From Tichowtungia aerotolerans (GTDB lineage: Bacteria; Verrucomicrobiota; Kiritimatiellia; Kiritimatiellales; Tichowtungiaceae), in the NCBI RefSeq assembly GCF_009905215.1, contig NZ_CP047593.1, positions 1,182,900 through 1,246,899 on the forward strand: 64,000 nucleotides of DNA, read 5' to 3'. This document shows positions 53,150 through 61,931 of the stretch, one piece after another (position 1 is the stretch's first letter; every line of letters begins with the position of its first letter). The translations under genes and the position numbers were made by a program. The notes beneath the pieces are model-generated. The model had not been told where the DNA came from. It did not search any database and worked only from the letters and a program-made list of their open reading frames with translations.

Positions 53150-54966
53150 TTATTCTCCGCCTTCCACTGGTTCCAAAGTTTATTATCGGCACGGCGGTAT
53201 TTGGTCATGCCGTAGGGAAAGTCGTGAGGCTTGTAGTTTTCGAGCCAGTTGTGCACCAGCGCGTAGCTCATCGGCTGATGCATAAAAATCCACGGACAGT
53301 CTTCGATAATTATGTCGGCCATCTGTTTGCAGAGGCGGTCTTTTTCTTCGCCGGGCAGCAGAAAGCGGATTTTTTCGTAGAGCGCATCAAACTCCGGATT
53401 GACATAATTGGCGTGATTTGGGCCGGGCGAAACATTGGCGCTGTAAAACAACTGCAGGAAATTCTCGGGGTCAGGATAGTCGGCGACCCAGCCGAGCTGG
53501 AAAAGCTGAGCCTGCCTGCGATCCATTTTGTCGAGGAAGGTGGGCCAGTTGTTATAGCTGGCTTTCAGGACAATGCCGACCTGGTCGAACATATCGATCA
53601 GCAGGTCAATCTGCTGGCTGGTATCGCCGCCCGCACTGCCGAGCTCGAGCGTCACTTCCAGACGGCGGCCGGTCTCTGGATCAATGCCGTCCGGATAGCC
53701 CGCCTCGGCCAGAAGCCGCTTCGCTTTTTCAGGATTATAGGAATAGGCAGTCGGTTCCGGTTTGAATCCGGCCAGCGGATCGGGAACCGGACCGTACACC
53801 GGTGTGATACGACCGTTATAGTACTGAACCATCACCTCTGGATTGTAGGCGCAGGAAAGCGCCTGCCGCAGCTTTCTGTTTCTGCCGACAACCGGATCGT
53901 CCATGTTGAAACCGATGTAAAACAGATCCAGCGTCGGGCTGGCCAGCAGCCGGATTTTCTGCTTCTGAAGATCGTCAACCAGCTCTTTATCAGGCGTGAT
54001 CACCACATCCCAGTTATCCCGGGAAATACTGCTGAAGCTGAAATGACCGGACAAAAACATCATCCAGGCCGTTGTCGAGTCGTCGACCACATACTGCACA
54101 ATGCGATCGAGAAACGGAATCGGTTTTCCTGCGTCTTCGAGCAGACCGGCGGCGCGATCCTGCGCAGAGCCCTCCGTCGGGTAAAGCTCCACCCTGCCCG
54201 TTTCGGCCCATTTCGGGTTGCGAACAAACTCAACCCGGTAGTTTCGTTTCCACCTGTGAAGAATAAACGGCCCGGTTCCGACCGGGTGGTTCACAAAATC
54301 GTCGCCATAGGCTTCCACCGCTTCGCGCGGCACCGCAAAGCTGTAATGCATGGCAAGGATCCAGAGAAGCTGCGGATACGGTCCGGTTAACTGAATCTGC
54401 AGGGTATGGTCATCCAGAGCCCTCAACCCCTCGACAACCGCATCATAATCGGTTGGCTCCGCTTCTGCGGAAGAGGCCCGGAAATCATCGAGTCCGACAA
54501 TGCGCCTGTTAAAGGCCCAGTAACCCGAGGACGCATTTTTAACGTCCGCGACGCGCTTAATGGCGTAAACAAAATCCTCCGCGGTCAACTCGCGGCCTTT
54601 TCCGTCCGGGAAACAGGGATCATCCTGGAAGAAAATACCGTTGCGGATTTTAAACGTATAGGTCAGCCCGTCTTCGGACACGGTTGGCAGGCTTTCTGCC
54701 AAAAGCGGCTCCACCTGATAGGGCCGTTTCAGATAAGAGTACTGAAGGAGCCCTTCGTACATGCGGCTGATGACCATCGAAGAAGCAACATCACCCGATT
54801 TTGCGGGATCGAAACCCTGGATGCGCGAGGTCTGTCCGTAAAGAACCTGCTCGTCTTCGAAGCGAAGGGTGTCCAGCTCCTGCCGTCCGCAGGACGCGAG
54901 CAGCAGGCATAAAAAAACAGCGGACCCCCGGAGGAATACAATCCATCCATGGTTCCGCTGATTCAT
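53146..54966 (-). CDS. Oligopeptide-binding lipoprotein (OppA-like, SBP family 5)
   Basis: 606 residues. Signal peptide with lipobox LLASC (Cys26) followed by a family 5 solute-binding protein: PTVSEDGLTYTFKIRNGIFFQDDP, LTAEDFVYAIKRVADVKN, RKLRQALSCAYNPEVMVQYYNGRITPVYGPVP and the C-terminal LGWVADYPDPENFLQLF. It should deliver peptides to the OppB/OppC pair downstream (4-bp overlap). It follows secG by 15 bp. Confidence 0.95.
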   Translation of the reverse strand: MNQRNHGWIVFLRGSAVFLCLLLASCGRQELDTLRFEDEQVLYGQTSRIQGFDPAKSGDVASSMVISRMYEGLLQYSYLKRPYQVEPLLAESLPTVSEDGLTYTFKIRNGIFFQDDPCFPDGKGRELTAEDFVYAIKRVADVKNASSGYWAFNRRIVGLDDFRASSAEAEPTDYDAVVEGLRALDDHTLQIQLTGPYPQLLWILAMHYSFAVPREAVEAYGDDFVNHPVGTGPFILHRWKRNYRVEFVRNPKWAETGRVELYPTEGSAQDRAAGLLEDAGKPIPFLDRIVQYVVDDSTTAWMMFLSGHFSFSSISRDNWDVVITPDKELVDDLQKQKIRLLASPTLDLFYIGFNMDDPVVGRNRKLRQALSCAYNPEVMVQYYNGRITPVYGPVPDPLAGFKPEPTAYSYNPEKAKRLLAEAGYPDGIDPETGRRLEVTLELGSAGGDTSQQIDLLIDMFDQVGIVLKASYNNWPTFLDKMDRRQAQLFQLGWVADYPDPENFLQLFYSANVSPGPNHANYVNPEFDALYEKIRFLLPGEEKDRLCKQMADIIIEDCPWIFMHQPMSYALVHNWLENYKPHDFPYGMTKYRRADNKLWNQWKAENK

Positions 54967-54981
54967 CGGGCCGAACTTTCT

Positions 54982-55347
54982 TTATTCTGCTGCAGGAACA
55001 ACCGGAGTTTCCGGAACAATCGGAATATCGACTGCCGGCTGCTCCACCGGCATGGCTGCCGGAGCTGCAGCGGCCGGAGTTTCTGCCCGGTCCATCAATG
55101 ATTCATCCGCACTGCCGGCAAACAGCATGCCGAGGATCAGCGTATTGACCAAAAACAGAATTCCAATGCCGACAGTCGCCTTGGTGAGCACGTTGCCGGC
55201 ACGGGCGCCGAACAGCGAATCATTTCCACCTCCGCCGAATGCAAGGCCAAGGCCTTCGCTCTTGGATTTCTGCAACAGAACCAGTCCGATCAGCGCAAGA
55301 CTGCAGGCTGCTTCCAGAATAATCAGCAATGTACGAATAAATGCCAT
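54982..55347 (-). CDS. secG: Protein translocase subunit SecG
   Basis: 121 residues. Two membrane helices (about 5-24 and 55-76) flank the FGGGGNDSLFGARAGNVLTKAT block that is typical of SecG, a helper of SecYE. A Pro/Ala-rich tail of about 40 residues extends it beyond the usual 75-110. Its ribosome site can pair with an upstream sequence (see 55355-55396). Confidence 0.93.
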   Translation of the reverse strand: MAFIRTLLIILEAACSLALIGLVLLQKSKSEGLGLAFGGGGNDSLFGARAGNVLTKATVGIGILFLVNTLILGMLFAGSADESLMDRAETPAAAAPAAMPVEQPAVDIPIVPETPVVPAAE

Positions 55348-55354
55348 CTTGTTT

Positions 55355-55396
55355 CTCCTAAAGACGTGTTAGGCCGGGAATTTTAGGCTTTAGGAG
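55355..55396 (-). promoter_or_regulatory. Hairpin masking the secG ribosome site
   Basis: On the minus strand CTCCTAAAG (55396-55388) and CTTTAGGAG (55363-55355) are perfect 9-base complements; the second is the Shine-Dalgarno sequence of secG, 7 bases before its ATG. The intervening loop is 24 bases. This could lower secG translation until the hairpin is opened. Confidence 0.55.
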
Positions 55397-55450
55397 CCGC
55401 TCTGCCAATGACTAATTCATCGGCAGAACCAAATCCTGAAGCCCGCCTTC

Positions 55451-56206
55451 TTACATGCCGGCTTTGACAATCCCGGCAAAGGACTGGGCTTCGAGAGCCG
55501 CGCCGCCGATCAGGCCGCCATCGATATCGGGCTGAGAGAGCAGTTCCGGAGCGTTTGCCGGTTTCATGCTGCCGCCGTACTGAATGCGAAGGCCGTCAGC
55601 GGCTTCCTGACCAACCATATCGGCCACAATGCCGCGGATGAAGGCGTGGACTTCCTGAGCCTGTTCGGCAGTAGCGGTTTTGCCGGTACCGATCGCCCAG
55701 ACCGGCTCGTAAGCAACAACCACGTCTTCAAACTGTTCTGCCGTAATGTCCGCCAGGCTTCCGCGAACCTGTTCTTCAACCACTTTCTCGGTGTTGCCGC
55801 CTTCACGGTCTTCGAGCTTTTCACCGACACAAACGATCGGACGCAGGTTTTTGGACAGGGCTTTTTTCACCTTGCTGTTCACGATCGCATCGGTTTCGCC
55901 GTAGTATTCGCGGCGCTCGCTGTGGCCGAGGATCACGTATTTAACGAACAGCTCTTTGAGCATGGTGTGAGAGACTTCTCCGGTATAAGCGCCGTCATCC
56001 TGGTCGCTCATGTTCTGGCAGCCCAGTTTGATTTCCGTATCGGCGATCAGGTCGCTGACGGTTTTGAGCGCAGTGAACGGAGGACAGACCACGGCTTCCA
56101 CCCCGACCACATCCGCGAGCTCGAGTTTCAAACCCTCGACGAGAGCCACGGCTTCTTCGACGGTTTTGTTCATTTTCCAGTTACCTGCAACAATTTTCTT
56201 TCTCAT
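55451..56206 (-). CDS. tpiA: Triosephosphate isomerase
   Basis: 251 residues. Interconverts DHAP and glyceraldehyde 3-phosphate. KIVAGNWKMNKT holds Asn/Lys of the active site, VILGHSERREYYGE the His, VVAYEPVWAIGTGKTA the Glu and loop 6, and IQYGGSMKPANA the phosphate site. A GTCAGGAGAATTCT ribosome region precedes the ATG. It is 103 bp before secG. Confidence 0.97.
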   Translation of the reverse strand: MRKKIVAGNWKMNKTVEEAVALVEGLKLELADVVGVEAVVCPPFTALKTVSDLIADTEIKLGCQNMSDQDDGAYTGEVSHTMLKELFVKYVILGHSERREYYGETDAIVNSKVKKALSKNLRPIVCVGEKLEDREGGNTEKVVEEQVRGSLADITAEQFEDVVVAYEPVWAIGTGKTATAEQAQEVHAFIRGIVADMVGQEAADGLRIQYGGSMKPANAPELLSQPDIDGGLIGGAALEAQSFAGIVKAGM

Positions 56207-56348
56207 TAGAATTCTCCTGACTTAATAAAATTTCCCCAAAATGAGCAGGGAATCTACCGAACCAGCCCCGGCAACGCAACGTCCAAAGAGCTAAAAGGCA
56301 GTCGCCGAACTCCCGGGATCCAGGGCCCGGAAAAAACGGAAACGGATT

Positions 56349-56363
56349 TTCCAATGCCTGGAA
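56349..56363. repeat. TTCCAA-N3-TTGGAA palindrome after gspE
   Basis: TTCCAATGCCTGGAA, one mismatch, 2 bp after the end of the ATPase gene; arms extend into TTTT and AAAA. Confidence 0.7.
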
Positions 56364-56365
56364 AA

Positions 56366-58084
56366 TCAGATTTCTTCGTCGTCCTCGTCCTCTTCGGCGA
56401 CGCGCAGGACCTCTTCAACCGTGGTCACGCCGGCCAGCACTTTTTTCCATCCATCCTCGCGAAGAGTGCTCAATCCATGCCTGAGCGCCTCTTTCTTGAT
56501 AACGCTGGATGCAGCGCGATCGATAATGAGCGGGCGGATGTGATCATCGACGGCCAGAATTTCATAAATGCCGGTCCGGCCTTTGAATCCGGAGCCGTGG
56601 CAGTCGTCGCATCCGACCGGTTCGTAAATGTTTTTGGTCTCAAGCTCCTCGATCGGAAACCCTTCGCCTTTGAGAAAATCGCGTTTCACGTCGTCGATTT
56701 CCACCGGCTTGCGGCAGGACGGGCAAAGGCGCCGAATCAGTCGCTGAGCGATGATTCCTTCGACCGATGACGCGACGAGGAACGGCTCGATGCCCATATC
56801 GAGCAGTCGGTTGACGCTGCCGGCGGAGTCGTTGGTGTGGAGGGTACTGAACACGAGATGACCGGTCAGCGCGGCGCGAATGGCGATTTCGGCGGTTTCG
56901 CGGTCACGGATCTCACCGACCATGATGACGTCCGGGTCCTGACGCAGGAACGTGCGCAGCGCATGGGCGAAAGTGAGGCCGATTTCCGGCTTCATCTGCA
57001 CCTGGTTGACGCCGGCCATTTCGTACTCGATCGGGTCTTCGGCCGACATAATCCGCTTATCGACGGAGTTGATGGTGTGAAGCCACGCGTAGAGTGAAGT
57101 GGATTTCCCGGAACCGGTCGGGCCCGTACAAAGCAGGATGCCGTGAGGGCGGGTGATCATTTTTTTGAGCACTTTTTCGTCGTCCGGCTCCAGCCCGAGC
57201 TGACTCATATTGATCATGCCGCTTCCGCGCAGCAGCAGACGAAGGCTGACACTTTCGCCGTACACGGTGGGCATGGTGGACACACGAACGTCGATTTCCT
57301 CGCCCTGGATGCGCAGGCTGATGCGCCCGTCCTGCGGCAGTCGTTTTTCGGCGATATCCATGTTGGCCATCACCTTGATACGGGAAATAATCGAGGACTG
57401 GAAGCGCTTGAGCGTAGCCGGAACCGGCGTCTGGTGCAGCACGCCGTCGATGCGGTACCGGATGCGCAGGTCGACCTCCATCGGCTCGATGTGAATATCG
57501 GTGGCGCGAGTCTGGTGCGCTTCCCAAATAATCTGGTTGACAAATTTTACGACCGAGGCTTCCTGGTCGAGATCGTTGAGGTCCTGCTTGAGCAGTGTGT
57601 CGCCGTCGAGGTCGATGCGGTCGTCGTCCTGCATCATGCGGTCGAGCGTTTCGGCCCCCACGCCGTAAAGCTGTTTGGCGGCGGCGGCGATATCCGTCGC
57701 CGGGCTGAGCACCAGACGAATGCGCCCGCCGGTCACCAGCCGCATGGCATCGATCAGCCCGGGCTGCAGCGGGTCGGCCGTAGCGATATGAAGCGTTCCG
57801 TCTTCAGCAGAAACCGGAATAATATTGTATTGAAAGACCGCTTTCGGAGGGACCCGGCTGAGAACGTCCGCTGCGATCTCAGGCTGTTTCAGCCGCATAA
57901 ACGGCAGATCCATTCCTTCCGCCAGCTTTTCGAGGAACAGTTCTTCCTTGATTCCTGTCTGCTCCACCACCGTTTCGGGAAGACCGATGGTCCCGCCTGC
58001 CAGTTCCGACATCAGGGATTCCACCTGTTCCTCCCGGAACAGTCCGGTCTGCTGTAGCAGTGCGGCAAGCTGGCTGTTTTGCAT
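56366..58084 (-). CDS. Type II secretion / type IV pilus assembly ATPase (GspE/PilB)
   Basis: 572 residues. An N-terminal MshEN-type domain (GLPETVVEQTGIKEELFLEKLAEGMDLPFMRL) precedes the ATPase: GPTGSGKSTSLYAWLHT is Walker A (about 325-341), MVGEIRDRETAEIAIRAALTGHLVFSTLHTNDS holds the Walker B and His boxes. A tetracysteine zinc site follows (CPSCRKP ... CDDCHG), and the acidic tail ends EEDEDDEEI. No pilin or secretin gene is nearby. It lies 14 bp after lpxA. Confidence 0.94.
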   Translation of the reverse strand: MQNSQLAALLQQTGLFREEQVESLMSELAGGTIGLPETVVEQTGIKEELFLEKLAEGMDLPFMRLKQPEIAADVLSRVPPKAVFQYNIIPVSAEDGTLHIATADPLQPGLIDAMRLVTGGRIRLVLSPATDIAAAAKQLYGVGAETLDRMMQDDDRIDLDGDTLLKQDLNDLDQEASVVKFVNQIIWEAHQTRATDIHIEPMEVDLRIRYRIDGVLHQTPVPATLKRFQSSIISRIKVMANMDIAEKRLPQDGRISLRIQGEEIDVRVSTMPTVYGESVSLRLLLRGSGMINMSQLGLEPDDEKVLKKMITRPHGILLCTGPTGSGKSTSLYAWLHTINSVDKRIMSAEDPIEYEMAGVNQVQMKPEIGLTFAHALRTFLRQDPDVIMVGEIRDRETAEIAIRAALTGHLVFSTLHTNDSAGSVNRLLDMGIEPFLVASSVEGIIAQRLIRRLCPSCRKPVEIDDVKRDFLKGEGFPIEELETKNIYEPVGCDDCHGSGFKGRTGIYEILAVDDHIRPLIIDRAASSVIKKEALRHGLSTLREDGWKKVLAGVTTVEEVLRVAEEDEDDEEI

Positions 58085-58098
58085 AAGTTTCGCTCCGT

Positions 58099-58872
58099 TT
58101 AGCGAACAATACCGGTTTCTGAGCTGCGGATAAAATCGAGAAGGTATTTAACTTCCGGGGTCTGCGGCACATCGCTCTCTATCATTTCGAGCGCGTCCGG
58201 CAAGGCAAGCTTTTTGCGGTAGAGAATACGGTAGGCCTGCTTGATCGCGGCCCGCGATTCTTCAGAAACACCGCGGCGCTCCATGCCGATCTTGTTGAAG
58301 CCGCGAATCTGCACGTCCAGTCCGTCGGCAATCATGAACGGCGGAATATCTTTGGTTGCCTTGGTATAGCCGCCGAGAAACGCCATTTTGCCGACGCGGC
58401 GGAACTGAACCACGCCGCACAGCCCCTCAATAATCGCAAAATCCTCCACAATGACGTCACCGGCCAGCTGGGTGCCGTTGGCGATGATCACTCCGTTGCC
58501 GATTTTGCAGGCGTGAGCCACATGGCTGTAGGCCATCAGCAGGCAGTCGGAGCCGACTTCGGTCATTTCACCGTCATGAGTTCCTGCATTGATGGTGACG
58601 CATTCGCGCATCACGGTGCGATCCCCGACAACGACGCCGGGGGCACCCCCTTTATATTTAAGGTCCTGCGTTTTGCCGCCGATGCGGGCAAACGGGTGAA
58701 TCGTACATTCACGTCCGACCGTCGTGCAGCCATCGACAACAGCGTGAGCCATCAGCTCGGTGCCGTTACCGATCTTGGCGTGAGGGCCGACGACACAGTA
58801 AGCGCCCAGTGTAACGTCTGCGCCCAGCACGGCTCCGTCTTCGACAATTGCGGTAGGATGAATACTGCTCAT
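58099..58872 (-). CDS. lpxA: UDP-N-acetylglucosamine acyltransferase
   Basis: 257 residues. Catalyses the first step of lipid A synthesis. The left-handed beta-helix hexapeptides are clear (IHPTAIVEDGAVLGADVTLGAYCVVGPHAKIG...), with the catalytic His in LMAYSHVAHACKIGNGV and FLGGYTKATKDIPPFMIADG before the C-terminal helices. It follows fabZ by 5 bp, a conserved pairing that supports an LPS-bearing outer membrane. Confidence 0.97.
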   Translation of the reverse strand: MSSIHPTAIVEDGAVLGADVTLGAYCVVGPHAKIGNGTELMAHAVVDGCTTVGRECTIHPFARIGGKTQDLKYKGGAPGVVVGDRTVMRECVTINAGTHDGEMTEVGSDCLLMAYSHVAHACKIGNGVIIANGTQLAGDVIVEDFAIIEGLCGVVQFRRVGKMAFLGGYTKATKDIPPFMIADGLDVQIRGFNKIGMERRGVSEESRAAIKQAYRILYRKKLALPDALEMIESDVPQTPEVKYLLDFIRSSETGIVR

Positions 58873-58877
58873 GGGAA

Positions 58878-59309
58878 TTATCCTGCAGAACTGAACATCA
58901 GGTCCGCCGACGAGGCGAGCTGGTCGTCGACAAAGGCTTTTGCGTGCACCTTGGACAGGCGGGGCTTGGCCTTGATGATTTCAATTTCCATACGAAGCTG
59001 GTCGCCGGGCACCACCGGACGGCGGAAGCGGGCGTTGTCGATGGCTGCAAAATAGGAGATTTTGCCTTCGCCGCCGAACATGCGGTTCAGCAGAATTCCA
59101 GCCACCTGCGCCATGGCCTCCATCTGCAAAACGCCGGGCATCACCGGCTGGCCGGGGAAATGGCCCTGAAAAAACAGCTCGTTAAAGGTGAGGTTTTTGA
59201 TTCCAACAATCCGCTTTTCGTCGTCGCATTCAATGATGCGGTCAACGAGCATGAACGGATAGCGATGCGGCAGAATCTTTAAAATTTCACTGGCTTCAAG
59301 TGTCGGCAT
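58878..59309 (-). CDS. fabZ: 3-hydroxyacyl-ACP dehydratase FabZ
   Basis: 143 residues. The ATG at 59309 (MPTLEASEILKILPHRYPFMLVDRI) has AAGGAG upstream; a longer in-frame start at 59381 is rejected. The hot-dog fold motif FFQGHFPGQPVMPGVLQMEAMAQ holds His and Glu of the active site. It supplies beta-hydroxyacyl chain processing next to lpxA. Confidence 0.96.
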   Translation of the reverse strand: MPTLEASEILKILPHRYPFMLVDRIIECDDEKRIVGIKNLTFNELFFQGHFPGQPVMPGVLQMEAMAQVAGILLNRMFGGEGKISYFAAIDNARFRRPVVPGDQLRMEIEIIKAKPRLSKVHAKAFVDDQLASSADLMFSSAG

Positions 59310-59377
59310 AATATTTCGGCTCCTTCGTTTAGAAAATTCAAAATAGACGATAATTATCAGCGAAACCCTGCGCGGGT

Positions 59378-59722
59378 TCAACGCTTAAGCGTAGATTTGT
59401 CCATGGCCTCCAAAGCCGGACATCCCTCGGCAACACGCCACGTATGCGGGAAATTGCGGCACTGCTCCGGCCGGGCATCATAAAAAGCGCAGCCCTCATC
59501 CGTCAGAAAGACACACCGCCCGTCCTCATACTCCGTCAGGCTCAATTGGCGCCGATTGGACGCCAGCACGGTATACTGTTCAATAAAGTCTTCCTCGCTC
59601 AATCCGGTGGCCGCGGCCATGCGGGAAATATCCCCGTCTGTGAGCAGCACATGCCCCGGCCAGCGGCAGCAGGTGCCGCATCGCTGACATATAAATGAAC
59701 GCTCTGTTGTTTCTGCTGTCAT
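59378..59722 (-). CDS. YkgJ-family cysteine-cluster protein
   Basis: 114 residues. CQRCGTCCRWPGHVLLTDGDISRMA and CVFLTDEGCAFYDARPEQCRNFP hold eight Cys of the YkgJ/UPF0153 type, which may bind zinc or an Fe-S cluster. The ATG at 59722 is the best start, although its ribosome site is weak; a longer frame upstream is unlikely to be translated. It lies 68 bp before fabZ in the same direction. Confidence 0.85.
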   Translation of the reverse strand: MTAETTERSFICQRCGTCCRWPGHVLLTDGDISRMAAATGLSEEDFIEQYTVLASNRRQLSLTEYEDGRCVFLTDEGCAFYDARPEQCRNFPHTWRVAEGCPALEAMDKSTLKR

Positions 59723-59845
59723 AAAAAGCCATCTGACTATTCGCGGTGAATAGTTTGACATAACCTTTGTTAAATATGAAGATTCGCTCCTGTTGCCGGT
59801 GTGGACTTCGCACAGGAAAAGCATAACTACATGGAGAATTCTGAC

Positions 59846-60949
59846 ATGACTAAAACCAAATACGCCAGCCTTTTCATCATTGCCATTGCATCCATCGCAT
59901 TCTGCGCCGGGTGCTCCAAAGAGTCCTCTGCCGCGCCCGGAGCAGAAGAAATCGATCTGACACAGGTGCCGGATCTTTTCGAAAACCCGCTCCAGCCCAA
60001 TCCCCTGGCTCCCCAGCCGGAAGATGTGATTGCCACCGTTGACGGCCAGGACATCACCCACGGCGAAATTATGCAGGCCGTGCAGAACACCATGCAGCAG
60101 CTGAGCCGCCAGATGCCTCCGCAGCAGCTTTCGCAAATGTACGGACAGATCTACAAAAACATGACCGACCAGCTGATCGCCAACGTTTTGATCACCAAAG
60201 CGACCGAAAACTCTGACCTGGCAGTCAGCGACGAAGAACTCAACGAAGAACTCGACAAGATCAGAACCAGCGCACCGGAGGGAAAAACCCTTGAAGAAGC
60301 ACTGGCCGAAAACAACATAGACTTTGCGGAATGGAAAGAAAACCTCCGCACACAGCTGCTGATCGGGAAGTTCGTTGAAGGGAAAACGGCCGATATCGCC
60401 GAAGCAACTCCCGCGGAAGTCGCCACTTTCTATCAGGAAAACATCGACCAGTTTAAAGCCCCGGAAAGCGTAGAGGCCAGCCACATCCTTCTCTCATTCA
60501 CAGAGGACGACACCGACGACACCAAAGCTGAGAAAAAAGCGAAGCTTGAAAAAATCAAAGCCGACATTGACGCAGGCGCCAGTTTCGAAGAGCAGGCCAA
60601 AGCAAACTCGGACTGCCCGAGCAGCCAGCGCGAAGGCAGCCTCGGCAGCTTCGGACGCGGCCAGATGGTTCCGGAATTTGAGGAAGCAGCCTTCTCCCAG
60701 GAAGTGGGAACAATCAGCGATATCGTGGAAACGCAGTTCGGCTACCACCTGATCAAAGTGACCGACCACCAACCGGAAAGCACCCGTACGCTCGAAGAAG
60801 TAACCGAGCAGCTCCAGAACTACCTGACCAGCCAGAAAAAGCAGAAAGCCCTGATCGCCTACATCGATACTCTGCGCGAAAAAGCAGACATTGTAATGCA
60901 CGAGCCGAATCTGGACTCCGGGACTGCTGCTGAAGAAGTAACTGAATAG
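59846..60949 (+). CDS. Parvulin-type peptidyl-prolyl isomerase lipoprotein (SurA/PrsA-like)
   Basis: 367 residues. The ATG at 59846 has GGAG upstream and starts a lipoprotein signal ending AFCAGC. A SurA_N-type helical domain (about 60-190, ATVDGQDITHGEIMQAV) precedes the parvulin domain EASHILLSFTEDD ... GGSLGSFGRGQMVPEFEEAAFS-type block (here REGSLGSFGRG) and FGYHLIKVTDHQ. It probably helps fold exported proteins. A terminator follows 20 bp after the stop. Confidence 0.93.
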   Translation: MTKTKYASLFIIAIASIAFCAGCSKESSAAPGAEEIDLTQVPDLFENPLQPNPLAPQPEDVIATVDGQDITHGEIMQAVQNTMQQLSRQMPPQQLSQMYGQIYKNMTDQLIANVLITKATENSDLAVSDEELNEELDKIRTSAPEGKTLEEALAENNIDFAEWKENLRTQLLIGKFVEGKTADIAEATPAEVATFYQENIDQFKAPESVEASHILLSFTEDDTDDTKAEKKAKLEKIKADIDAGASFEEQAKANSDCPSSQREGSLGSFGRGQMVPEFEEAAFSQEVGTISDIVETQFGYHLIKVTDHQPESTRTLEEVTEQLQNYLTSQKKQKALIAYIDTLREKADIVMHEPNLDSGTAAEEVTE

Positions 60950-60968
60950 CCGCTCTTCCCGGCTCACA

Positions 60969-61001
60969 AAAAAAGCGTCCCTTGCGGGGCGCTTTTTTTT
61001 T
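60969..61001. terminator. Bidirectional terminator
   Basis: Stem AAAAAAGCGTCCC / GGGGCGCTTTTTT with a TTGC loop has T-runs on both strands, so it can end both the parvulin transcript (+) and the glycosyltransferase transcript (-, ends 61023). Confidence 0.92.
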
Positions 61002-61022
61002 GGATCCGCCTAAAGCGTTCGT

Positions 61023-61751
61023 TTAACTGACCCGCGCGGTACGGCGGAACTTCGCCTGGAACAGCAGCCGCCAGACCATCCAGAGCGCTTCAAAAATAAT
61101 CTTATTGCTCATTTTTGACGCACCGGAGTGACGCTCCTCAAACACAATCGGCACCTCTACGATCCTGTACCCTTTCCGCCATGCCAGATGGTTCAGCTCG
61201 ACCTGAAAGGAATAGCCGTTCGAAACAATCGCATCCAGGTTGATCGATTCCAGCACACAGCGGCGGAAACACTTGAAGCCCCCGGTCGGGTCCGTCAGAG
61301 GAAGACCCGTGATCAGCTTCACGTAAATCCCCGCACCACGGCTGAGAATCAGGCGATGCAGCGGCCAGTTAATGACACGAATCCCGCCGACATAGCGCGA
61401 GCCGATCGCCAGCTCCGCTCCCTGTGCCGCCTCCTGGATTGCAGGAATATCTTTCGGGTTGTGAGAAAAATCGGCATCCATCTCAAAAACGAATTCATAA
61501 TCGCGGGCCAGCGCCCACTTAAACCCGGCGATGTATGCCCGGCCCAACCCGTCCTTTTCCATCCGATGCAGAACATGGATACGCTCATCCTTCTCCACCA
61601 TCTGATCAATCAGACGCCCGGTTCCGTCCGGAGAGTTGTCATCCACAAATAAGAGATTCACATCCGGCGCAGCGTCGAGCACAGCCTGAGCAATCGGCTG
61701 CACATTCTGCGCCTCATTGTATGTCGGAATAATGACCAGCGTCTTTTCCAT
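61023..61751 (-). CDS. Polyprenol-phosphate mannosyltransferase-like GT2
   Basis: 242 residues. GT2 fold with VIIPTYNEAQNV at the N-terminus, LLFVDDNSPDGTG, EMDADFSHNPKDI (D-x-D) and GSRYVGGIRVINWPLHR. The closest match is dolichyl/polyprenol-phosphate mannose synthase, which loads mannose on a lipid carrier. There is no C-terminal membrane domain. The start has no upstream gene in the same operon. Confidence 0.92.
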   Translation of the reverse strand: MEKTLVIIPTYNEAQNVQPIAQAVLDAAPDVNLLFVDDNSPDGTGRLIDQMVEKDERIHVLHRMEKDGLGRAYIAGFKWALARDYEFVFEMDADFSHNPKDIPAIQEAAQGAELAIGSRYVGGIRVINWPLHRLILSRGAGIYVKLITGLPLTDPTGGFKCFRRCVLESINLDAIVSNGYSFQVELNHLAWRKGYRIVEVPIVFEERHSGASKMSNKIIFEALWMVWRLLFQAKFRRTARVS

Positions 61752-61853
61752 AATAGAAAAATATTACTTCACAGGACATCTTTAGGCAAGCTGGACTCTC
61801 TTTAATGTTGCACTCTCGGTTCAATTACACAATATTACCCGCCCTTTGCTTTT

Positions 61854-61931
61854 CGGGGCGTAGCTCAGCCTGGCTAGAGCGGTTGGTTTGGGTCCAACAG
61901 GTCGCACGTTCGAATCGTGTCGCCCCGACCA
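61854..61931 (+). tRNA. tRNA-Pro (TGG)
   Basis: Acceptor stem CGGGGCG/CGCCCCG, anticodon stem GTTGG/CCAAC with loop TTTGGGT, anticodon TGG at 61889-61891, T-loop GTTCGAATC and encoded CCA end (61929-61931). Confidence 0.97.
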
